A stretch of DNA of 64,000 bases, taken from the NCBI RefSeq assembly GCF_014650915.1, contig NZ_BMVW01000012.1, positions 62,001-126,000 of the forward strand, read 5' to 3'. Within the stretch, counting starts at the first letter, position 1. Every line of letters begins with the position of its first letter. Below, piece after piece: positions 18,383-25,297 of the stretch. The translations under genes and the position numbers were made by a program. The notes under the pieces were generated by a model. It worked only from the letters and a program-made list of their open reading frames with translations. It had not been told where the DNA came from and did no database searches. The stretch is from Streptomyces poonensis (GTDB taxonomy: Bacteria > Actinomycetota > Actinomycetes > Streptomycetales > Streptomycetaceae).

Positions 18383-19146
18383 GCGTCGTGGCACAACGGC
18401 CGGGGACGATCAGCGGGATCGGGGTGCTCGACAAGGCATCGGTCCTGCTCGACCTGGTGGAGAAGGGCCCGATGTCCCTGTCCGAGTTGGTCGCCCGCAG
18501 CGGATTCCCGCGTCCGACCGTGCACCGGATCGCACGCGGGATGGAGAGCCTCGGTCTATTCACCCGGGACGTCAGGGGCCGTTTCGTCCTCGGGCCGCGG
18601 CTCGGGAGCATGGCCGTCGAGGTACAGAGCGACCAACTGATCAAAGCGGCACCGCCGATACTCACGGACCTGCACGCACTGACCGGGCTCGACGCTCGGC
18701 TCTTCCGCCGTCGCGGCGCCGTGCAGATCTGCGTAGGCACCTCCGCCGAGGCCGCCGAAAGGCGGGAGGGCGAGGGCCTGCCGGTCGGAACGGCACGTTC
18801 GGCCAAGGCGGGCCCGGTCGCGCAGGCCCTGCTCGCCTGGGAGGAACCCGAGGAACTCTACGAGGGGCTCCGCAACGCCCGCTTCACCGCCATGCAGCTC
18901 TCCCTGGTGCGGCACCGTGGCTGGGCGTACGGCCCGGACGTGATGGTGCCCCAGGCCGTCTCCATCGCGGTGCCGGTTCGCGCCATGGGCAAGCGGGTGG
19001 TGGCCGCGCTGTCCCTCACCGGCCACTACCCCCGCATGCCCGCCGCGCCGAGCCGCCTGCTGCTCGGCGCGATGGTCGACGCCGCGGGCGAACTCGGGGA
19101 CCTTCTGGTGGAAACCGCCTCGGTTTCGCGGGCGCGTGCCCGGTAG
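18379..19146 (+). CDS. IclR-family transcriptional regulator
   Basis: A 255-residue IclR-type regulator. It has a winged helix-turn-helix (SGIGVLDKASVLLDLVEKGP, then LSELVARSGFPRPTVHRIARGMESLGLF) followed by an effector-binding GAF-like domain (LPVGTARSAKAGPVAQALLAW; SIAVPVR). The start overlaps the fabD-like stop by ATGA, so it is co-translated with the malonyltransferase. IclR proteins usually respond to small acids. Here it could link precursor level to the pathway; that is inference. Confidence 0.9.
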   Translation: MSVVAQRPGTISGIGVLDKASVLLDLVEKGPMSLSELVARSGFPRPTVHRIARGMESLGLFTRDVRGRFVLGPRLGSMAVEVQSDQLIKAAPPILTDLHALTGLDARLFRRRGAVQICVGTSAEAAERREGEGLPVGTARSAKAGPVAQALLAWEEPEELYEGLRNARFTAMQLSLVRHRGWAYGPDVMVPQAVSIAVPVRAMGKRVVAALSLTGHYPRMPAAPSRLLLGAMVDAAGELGDLLVETASVSRARAR

Positions 19147-19219
19147 GTCCCCGCGACAGCATGAAGTCCTGAAGCCGTCCAACGGGCCTTGGAGGCCTGA
19201 GCCGCAAAGGAGCAACGGC

Positions 19220-20338
19220 GTGTCCACTGCTGTGCGAGCCGAGCCTGCGAGCCGCCCGATCGTCGGGATGGGCGCCGTGGCGGCCACCGGAGCCGGCGTC
19301 GACGAACTGTTCGAGAGCCTCTGCACGGGTCGCGCCCAGCGGCCGGAGTGGCGAGGGGCGGAACGGTCCTCCTGTTCAGCCCCGCGGGCCGGCCAGGCGC
19401 ACGACCGGCCGGTGCCGGGCACGGACGTCCCCGGCCGTGCCGCCCGGCTGCTCCTCGACGCGGTTGGCCAGGCCGCGGCGGACGCCGGTCTGGGGGAGGA
19501 CCTGAGCGGCATTCCGGTGCTGGTCGGCACCGGAATGCGCGACCTGCGGCCCCTGGAACTGTGGTGGCGGGACGGATCCCCGTTCGCCGACTCCGGCCTC
19601 GGGTTCGGATCCGCGCTGCGCGAGCGTTTCAACGTCGAGGTCACCCACACCTTCTCCCATGCCTGCTCGGCGTCGCTGTACGCGCTGGCACTCGCCTCCG
19701 ACCTGCTGGGGCAGGAGGGCGAGGACGCACTGGACACGGTGATCGTCGCCGGTGTCGACGTACTGGCCGAGCGGCCCCTCCCGTCCGGCGGGGACAGCGC
19801 GGCCGCGATCGTTCTGCGCCGGGCCGACTGCCGGTCGAAGCGGGTCATCGGCCACCTGCGGGGCGTGGCCGTCACTCACGGCGGCCCCGGGTACACCGCC
19901 CCTTCACCGGACGGAATCGCCGACGTCATGCGCTCGGCCCACCAGCTCGCCGGTGTCAAGGCGTCCGACGTCGACCTGGTGATGCTGCACGGCGGCGGGG
20001 CCCTCGGCGACGACGAGGCGGAGGCCGCCGCGCTGGCCGCGGTGCTCGGTGAGGCCTCGTCGGGCCCGCTGATGACCGCGGTGCGGTCCATGAACGGACA
20101 GCATTCCGGAGTCTCCGGGCTGCTCAGCCTGATCGTGGGGATACGCGCCCTGAACCAGGGACGGGTGCCGCCGTCGGCCGCCCCCGGGGTCCGGGCCGAC
20201 GAGGCCGCCTCGTCGCCGTTCCGATTCGTCACCGGCCGGCCGGCCGACGGGCAGCGGCTGAGCGTGGCCCAGCTCAACGCCTTCGGACTCGGCGGCATCA
20301 ACGCCGTCGCCATCGTGGAAGGAACCGAGCACCCGTGA
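19220..20338 (+). CDS. Degenerate beta-ketoacyl synthase-like protein
   Basis: A thiolase-fold ketosynthase homologue of about 372 residues. The active-site Cys is kept (HACSASLYALAL), and the first His motif is altered (LHGGGALGDD in place of HGTGT). The lysine/second-His motif is changed (RSMNGQHSG where the paralogue has KSLTGHTSG), and the usual RPFD...GEGA stretch is missing. It is a clear paralogue of the ketosynthase at 41202-42332 (shared IPVLVGTG.R.LR.LELWWRDG). The GTG start has AAAGGAG about 7 bases upstream. It probably no longer condenses efficiently and may act as a decarboxylase, a transferase or a partner subunit. It overlaps the next hydrolase gene by GTGA. Confidence 0.85.
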   Translation: MSTAVRAEPASRPIVGMGAVAATGAGVDELFESLCTGRAQRPEWRGAERSSCSAPRAGQAHDRPVPGTDVPGRAARLLLDAVGQAAADAGLGEDLSGIPVLVGTGMRDLRPLELWWRDGSPFADSGLGFGSALRERFNVEVTHTFSHACSASLYALALASDLLGQEGEDALDTVIVAGVDVLAERPLPSGGDSAAAIVLRRADCRSKRVIGHLRGVAVTHGGPGYTAPSPDGIADVMRSAHQLAGVKASDVDLVMLHGGGALGDDEAEAAALAAVLGEASSGPLMTAVRSMNGQHSGVSGLLSLIVGIRALNQGRVPPSAAPGVRADEAASSPFRFVTGRPADGQRLSVAQLNAFGLGGINAVAIVEGTEHP

Positions 20339-21162
20339 ACGCTCAGGCGCCGGCACAGCCCGTGCCGGACCGCCGGCGCACCGAGGGCCCAGGCCCAAGG
20401 GTGCTGCTGCACGGCCTGGCCACCGACGAGCGCGTCCGGGAGCGCACTCTCGCCCTGCTCCCGGACCGGTACGAGGTCCGGACCGCCCGGCTTCCCGGGC
20501 GGGCCGAGGTCATCACCGGCTGGACCGAGCTGCCCAACCTCAAGGGCCGGCTGGCCAGGGCACTTGAGGCGGTGCCGGGCCGCGCGAAGGTCGTGGTCGC
20601 CCACTCCGCCGCCCCACTCGTTCTCCTCGACCTGCTCCACCAGGGGAACCGCGGCGGCGTCGACGCACTGCGCCGGCTCGGCATCCGCGCCTTGGCGCTG
20701 TTCTCACCGTTCTACCGGCGTCGTGCCGCGGAGTTCGACTGGGACGCCCTCGGCTTCTATCTCCACGACTTCGAGCGGCTCACCGGGGACGCCGTCGGCA
20801 TCCACGCGGGTGGACGGCTCAGCACCGCGGCCGAGCAGGCCCTGGCCCGGCGGGTCAGAGACCAGGTGGGCCCGTACGGCTGGCTCGGGTTCGCCGAGCT
20901 CTACCTGCGCACGCCCGTGCTGCGGACCGGCTGGATCACCGCGCCGGCCCTGGTGATCGGCGGTGCGGACGACCCCGTCGCACGGCCCGCCGACAACCTG
21001 GTGCTCGCAGCCGCGCTGCCGGACGCCGTCTCCCGGCTGCTGCCCGGCTGCGGGCACTTCCCGCTGACCGAGGCAGCGGACCGGTTCGCAGCGGAGATCG
21101 GCGACTTCGTCGACCTGGCGCTGGGCGTGCCCCTCACCGGAGGCAAGGCCGTGGCGACGTGA
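20335..21162 (+). CDS. Alpha/beta hydrolase (copy A)
   Basis: A 275-residue alpha/beta-hydrolase-fold protein with an LLHGLATDE oxyanion region, a nucleophile motif VVAHSAAPLV, an acid at GGADDPV and the catalytic His at GCGHFP. It is paralogous to the hydrolase at 39545-40303 (shared LLHGLA, GPYGWL.F...YLRTP, TPALVIGGA.D, GCGHFP). In both places it accompanies the same kind of ketosynthase, so the pair looks like a duplicated functional unit, possibly removing or transferring acyl chains. The start overlaps the ketosynthase stop by GTGA. Confidence 0.85.
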   Translation: MNAQAPAQPVPDRRRTEGPGPRVLLHGLATDERVRERTLALLPDRYEVRTARLPGRAEVITGWTELPNLKGRLARALEAVPGRAKVVVAHSAAPLVLLDLLHQGNRGGVDALRRLGIRALALFSPFYRRRAAEFDWDALGFYLHDFERLTGDAVGIHAGGRLSTAAEQALARRVRDQVGPYGWLGFAELYLRTPVLRTGWITAPALVIGGADDPVARPADNLVLAAALPDAVSRLLPGCGHFPLTEAADRFAAEIGDFVDLALGVPLTGGKAVAT

Positions 21163-21512
21163 CGAGGGAACGGGAGCCGTTCCTTGGAAGCGGCCCGTGG
21201 CTTCTGCTCGTCGAGAGCCGGGGACACGAAGGGGGACGCGACGGCTTCCGACAGGACGCGGTCACACACGTGACCACGGGCAGATCGGTGGTGTTCTTCC
21301 TGGTCGACGAGGGCGTGGTCCTAGCCGTTCCGGGCAGCGACGCCGCTCTCGACCGCTTCCAGGAGGCGGGCGGGACGCTGGCCGCCGACCGTTTCTCGCT
21401 CGCGCAGCGGGGCCTGGACAAGGCCCCGCTGCGCGCGGGCACGCGGGTCACCGGCATGGACGAGGTGGCGGGCTGGATCCTCGACCCGTCCGTGCGTGTT
21501 GTCTGGCACTGA
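21159..21512 (+). CDS. Small DsrE-like protein
   Basis: A 117-residue protein that overlaps the hydrolase gene by GTGA. Its pattern (HVTTGRSVVFFLVDEGVVLAVPGSD, then RFQEAGGTLAADRFSLAQRGL, VTGMDEVAGWILD) resembles the DsrE/DsrF-like fold. Some members carry sulfur on a Cys, but this protein has no cysteine, so a sulfur-relay role is unlikely. It may be a binding or structural partner. The function is unknown and the fold assignment is moderate. Confidence 0.6.
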   Translation: MTREREPFLGSGPWLLLVESRGHEGGRDGFRQDAVTHVTTGRSVVFFLVDEGVVLAVPGSDAALDRFQEAGGTLAADRFSLAQRGLDKAPLRAGTRVTGMDEVAGWILDPSVRVVWH

Positions 21513-21536
21513 CCCTCTCGGCCGCCTGTGGCTCGG

Positions 21537-22223
21537 TCACTCGCAACCGCGCTGCCAGTTCCAGCCGATGAAGGTGTTCCTGAGCTCGACGTCGAAGGTG
21601 CAGACCGCGGTCGCGTCGGGGTTGAGTCCCACGGACGAGTGGTGCGTGTTCGCATACCACTCGCCGGTGATGTCGAAGACGCCCTTGTACGTGAAGTCCG
21701 CGTCGGCCTCGTGGTTGACGACGGGACAGTCGGTGGCGCAGTCCTTCTTGTCGGTGGCGGCCTTCAGCGACCAGCCGGCGTCCCACGGTTCACGGTTCCA
21801 CTCCTGCGTCGCGGTGGTGGTCGCCGAGCTGATCCTGCCGTCGGCGACGGTCCAGGTGGCCGTCGAGTACAGCCCGGTCATCCGGATGTTGCAGCAGTCG
21901 TACATCTCGTTCCAGCTGCGGAGCTGACGCGTCACCGAGGCGGCCGCTGCGCTGGCCCGCGCCGGGGACGAGGCCGCGGTGGAGGTCGGTTCGTAGCGCA
22001 CGGGTCCCAGTTCCGGCCGGCAGTCCTCGCCGATGGTGACCGTCTGCTGCACGGACATGCCGGCCGGTGGCGCCGGGAGCGCCCCGGACAGCTTGACCGG
22101 GCCACAGGACTGCGCGGTGTCCTGGCCGGCCGCCGGCGCGGCGGTCGCGGTACTACCGAGGACGGTAACAAGACCGACGGCGGTAAGCACGGCAGCGGCA
22201 CAGCGCACGTATCGCATATTCAA
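21537..22223 (-). CDS. Secreted hypothetical protein
   Basis: A 228-residue protein with a clear signal peptide (MRYVRCAAAVLTAVGLVTV, then a TATAAPA cleavage region). The mature part is rich in Trp, Asp and Cys (six to seven Cys, including DCC and CATDCP), so it is probably exported and disulfide-bonded. I do not recognise the family. It is the only leftward gene in this stretch and ends 25 bases from the DsrE-like gene, so it may be unrelated to the cluster. Confidence 0.75.
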   Translation of the reverse strand: MNMRYVRCAAAVLTAVGLVTVLGSTATAAPAAGQDTAQSCGPVKLSGALPAPPAGMSVQQTVTIGEDCRPELGPVRYEPTSTAASSPARASAAAASVTRQLRSWNEMYDCCNIRMTGLYSTATWTVADGRISSATTTATQEWNREPWDAGWSLKAATDKKDCATDCPVVNHEADADFTYKGVFDITGEWYANTHHSSVGLNPDATAVCTFDVELRNTFIGWNWQRGCE

Positions 22224-22305
22224 TTCCTTGTCCTTCGCCCCAAGTTCTTCGATTCGGGATCGTAATCGCTTTTCCCTCCGGGCAAGTTGGGGGCGGTAAT
22301 GGTGG

Positions 22306-22327
22306 CACCTTCATGTCACCTCTATGG
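22306..22327 (+). promoter_or_regulatory. Possible 11-bp-spaced direct repeat
   Basis: CACCT occurs at 22306-22310 and 22317-22321, in the context CACCTTCATGT then CACCTCTATGG, with an 11-base period. SARP activators bind heptamer repeats spaced like this, and two SARP genes are nearby. It lies about 65-80 bases before the degenerate polyprenyl-synthase gene. Two short copies could be chance. Confidence 0.25.
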
Positions 22328-22385
22328 GAGGGAATCGAGCGTGCTGCCAGTGTTAGGCCATCGGCAAGGCAAAGGAGTTTCCCCC

Positions 22386-23384
22386 GTGGGTCTCATTCAC
22401 ATGCGCGCGCCCGGGGCGACGGAGGCGACGCATCAATGGCCGGGCCTTCTGGGAGTGCTCGGCCTGACGTCACCCGAGTTCGAGTCACGTATGTCCGAGG
22501 CGCTGGACGTGGTGGAGGACCGGCTTCGGGACTGTCTGCGCAACGCTCCGGAGCCCGGCTTCGCCGCACTGTCCGACCGTCTCGCCAGGGCCGACGACGG
22601 ACGTCTGCGTCCCCTCCTCGTGCTGTTCGGCGCCGAGTTCGGCAAGTCGTGGGGGGACGGCGTGATCCAGGCGGCCGTCATGGTGGAACTGCTGCACATC
22701 TCGTCGGTCGCCGGCGCGCACCCCAGCACGGCGCCCGGCACCGACTGGCTGCTGGCCCGCTCCGCCCAGCTCGCCGCGGGCCTCGGCCCGCACGCCCTGC
22801 GGCTCAACGCGCAAACCGCGGGACGGCTCGTGGGGGGACAGCTGCGCCAACTCGCCGGGCCCGCGCCCGGGGAGGACCCCGTCGCGCACTACTTCGAGGT
22901 CACCGCGGGCGCCACCGCCGCGGTGCTCTCGCTCTCCCTGGGCGTCGGAGCGTTGCAGGCCGCCACTCCCGACCGATGGGTGCAGGACCTGATCGGCTAC
23001 GGCGAACACCTCGGTGCTGCCCTTCACATCGCCGACGACCTGCTCGTCGCGACCGCACCGGCCGCAGACACCGGTGACGCGTCCGCAAGGGACCCGTTCG
23101 CACCGTCTCCCGGTCTGCCCGCGCTCCTCGCCCGGACCGACACCACCGCGCGCGGCGCGGAACTTCGCCGTCTGCTCACGACCGGCGCGATGACCGGGGC
23201 GACCCGGCAGCGGGCCCTGGAGCTGCTGCGCACGGCCCCTGCCACACGGCGCGCCGAGACGGCCCTGCACCAGCGGCTGACCGCCGCCGTCGCCGCGGTC
23301 GGCGGCCTGCCGTCGGTGCCCGCACGCCGCGCTCTGTACGCGCTGGTCGACTTCGTCGCCCTGCGAACCAGCCGGATTGGATGA
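22386..23384 (+). CDS. Degenerate polyprenyl-synthase-like protein
   Basis: A protein of about 332 residues homologous along its length to the synthase at 7816-8844 (shared DGRLRPLL.LFGAEFG, GYGEHLG.A..I.DDL and C-terminal PARRAL.AL.DFVA.RT). The first aspartate-rich motif is gone: the segment after ELLHISS reads VAGAHPSTAPG instead of HHDDVMDE. The second keeps only IADDLLVATAP. It cannot be a normal prenyl synthase alone. It may be a regulatory or chaperone subunit, as in heteromeric prenyl synthases. The GTG has AAAGGAG 7 bases upstream. The carboxylase gene starts 11 bases after its stop. Confidence 0.82.
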   Translation: MGLIHMRAPGATEATHQWPGLLGVLGLTSPEFESRMSEALDVVEDRLRDCLRNAPEPGFAALSDRLARADDGRLRPLLVLFGAEFGKSWGDGVIQAAVMVELLHISSVAGAHPSTAPGTDWLLARSAQLAAGLGPHALRLNAQTAGRLVGGQLRQLAGPAPGEDPVAHYFEVTAGATAAVLSLSLGVGALQAATPDRWVQDLIGYGEHLGAALHIADDLLVATAPAADTGDASARDPFAPSPGLPALLARTDTTARGAELRRLLTTGAMTGATRQRALELLRTAPATRRAETALHQRLTAAVAAVGGLPSVPARRALYALVDFVALRTSRIG

Positions 23385-23394
23385 GGGGTTCTCC

Positions 23395-24942
23395 ATGACC
23401 ATGCGCGACCGGGTGGGCGAGCTGGCGCTGATTCGCGCCGAGGTCCTCGAAGGCGTCCCCCGGGCCACCGAGGCCCAGCACGCCAAGGGGAAACTGACCG
23501 CACGCGAACGCCTCTCGCTCCTCTTCGACGAAGGGTCCTTCACCGAGATCGAGCAGCTGCGCAGACACCGGGCCACCGGTTTCGGCCTGGAGGCGAAGAG
23601 ACCATACACCGACGGTGTGGTGACCGGCTGGGGCACGGTGGAGGGCCGTACGGTTTTCGTCTTCGCCCATGACTTCCGGATCTTCGGCGGCGCGCTGGGC
23701 GAGGCCCACGCCGCCAAGATCCACAAAATCATGGACATGGCCATCGCGGCGGGCGCCCCGCTGGTCTCCCTCAACGACGGGGCCGGCGCCCGGATCCAGG
23801 AAGGTGTCTCGGCCCTCGCGGGCTACGGCGGCATCTTCCAGCGCAACACCAAGGCATCGGGAGTCATCCCGCAGATCAGCGTGATGCTCGGCCCGTGCGC
23901 GGGCGGCGCGGCCTACAGTCCCGCCCTCACCGACTTCGTCTTCATGGTCCGCGAGACCTCGCAGATGTTCATCACCGGCCCCGACGTGGTCAAGGCGGTG
24001 ACCGGCGAGGAGATCACCCAGAACGGCCTCGGCGGGGCCGACGTCCACGCCGGGACCTCCGGCGTCGCGCACTTCGTGTACGACGACGAGGAGACCTGCC
24101 TCGCGGAGGTCCGCTATCTGCTGTCGATGTTGCCGGCCAACAACCGCGAGATGCCGCCGGCCGCGCACTCCGCGGACCCCGCCGACCGGCGGTGCGAGCA
24201 GCTGCTGGAACTGGTGCCGCTGGACGGCGGACGCCCGTACGACATGCACGAGGTGATCGCCGAACTCGTCGACGACGGCGAGTACATGGAGGTGCACGAG
24301 ACCTGGGCCACCAGCGTCATCACGGCCCTCGCCCGGCTCGACGGCCAGGTAGTCGGTGTCGTGGCCAACCAACCGCGGTCCTTCGCGGGTGTGCTCGACA
24401 TCCACTCCTCGGAGAAGGCCGCGCGCTTCGTCCAGATGTGCGACGCGTTCAACATTCCACTGGTCACCCTGGTCGACGTGCCCGGCTTCCTGCCCGGGGT
24501 CGACCAGGAGCACGGCGGCATCATCCGCCACGGCGCGAAGCTCCTGTACGCGTACTGCAACGCCACCGTCCCCCGGGTGCAGGTGATCCTGCGCAAGGCG
24601 TACGGCGGCGCGTACATCGTGATGGACTCCCGCTCCATCGGAACGGACGTATCGCTGGCCTGGCCGACCAACGAGATCGCCGTGATGGGCGCCGAGGGCG
24701 CCGCCAACGTGGTCTTCCGACGGCAGATCCAGGCGGCCGACGACCCTGAGGCGGTGCGGGCGCAACTGGTCAAGGACTACAAGTCCGAGCTGATGCACCC
24801 CTACTACGCGGTCGAGCGCGGCCTGGTCGACGATGTGATCGACCCTGCCGACACCCGCTCCGCGCTGATCCGTGCCCTGTCCATGCTCCGCGGCAAACAT
24901 GCCTCCCTTCCTTCCCGCAAGCACGGCAACCCCCCGATGTAG
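23395..24942 (+). CDS. Acyl-CoA carboxylase beta subunit (carboxyltransferase)
   Basis: A 515-residue biotin-dependent carboxyltransferase of the PccB/AccB family. It shows ARERLSLLFDEGSFTEIE, LNDGAGARIQEGV, the oxyanion region GPCAGGAAYSPAL and the second-domain HGAKLLYAYCNATVPR. With an alpha subunit (not in the window) it makes malonyl- or methylmalonyl-CoA. Its place among polyketide genes points to extender supply. It is followed 11 bases later by an epsilon subunit, the usual actinobacterial pairing. Confidence 0.93.
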   Translation: MTMRDRVGELALIRAEVLEGVPRATEAQHAKGKLTARERLSLLFDEGSFTEIEQLRRHRATGFGLEAKRPYTDGVVTGWGTVEGRTVFVFAHDFRIFGGALGEAHAAKIHKIMDMAIAAGAPLVSLNDGAGARIQEGVSALAGYGGIFQRNTKASGVIPQISVMLGPCAGGAAYSPALTDFVFMVRETSQMFITGPDVVKAVTGEEITQNGLGGADVHAGTSGVAHFVYDDEETCLAEVRYLLSMLPANNREMPPAAHSADPADRRCEQLLELVPLDGGRPYDMHEVIAELVDDGEYMEVHETWATSVITALARLDGQVVGVVANQPRSFAGVLDIHSSEKAARFVQMCDAFNIPLVTLVDVPGFLPGVDQEHGGIIRHGAKLLYAYCNATVPRVQVILRKAYGGAYIVMDSRSIGTDVSLAWPTNEIAVMGAEGAANVVFRRQIQAADDPEAVRAQLVKDYKSELMHPYYAVERGLVDDVIDPADTRSALIRALSMLRGKHASLPSRKHGNPPM

Positions 24943-24953
24943 AGGAGACCGCC

Positions 24954-25196
24954 ATGCCGGCTTCAGCGTTCGACGGACCGCTCGGCCCCAGCCTGTTCAA
25001 GGTCATCAGCGGCGCCCCCTCGGCCGAGGAACTCGCCGCCGTCACCGCGCTGCTCACCGCCGCGGCCGATAACGCCGAGGGCGGGACCGATGCCGCCGGC
25101 GACTCGGACCGAGCCGCGAGGACGGCGGACTGGAACCGGCCCGAGCGCTTCTCGCCGGTCTCCTGGATGGCGGCCGGGCGCTCGGTTGGCAGCTAG
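24954..25196 (+). CDS. Acyl-CoA carboxylase epsilon subunit
   Basis: An 80-residue small subunit. It has the typical FKVISGAPSAEELAAVTALLTAAAD opening, a low-complexity middle and a C-terminal W...RP..F.PVSWMAAGR segment. In actinobacteria this subunit stimulates the carboxyltransferase encoded just before it. GAGGAGA precedes the ATG by a few bases. It is the last gene before the first SARP regulator. Confidence 0.85.
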   Translation: MPASAFDGPLGPSLFKVISGAPSAEELAAVTALLTAAADNAEGGTDAAGDSDRAARTADWNRPERFSPVSWMAAGRSVGS

Positions 25197-25297
25197 CTGC
25201 CAACCTCGTTTTCGATCCCTCAACCACCCTGTTAGCCAGTACAGAGGCGGCGTCAACGGGGCACGCAGAAGTCAGCCGCGATATCGGGAGGCAGCTC

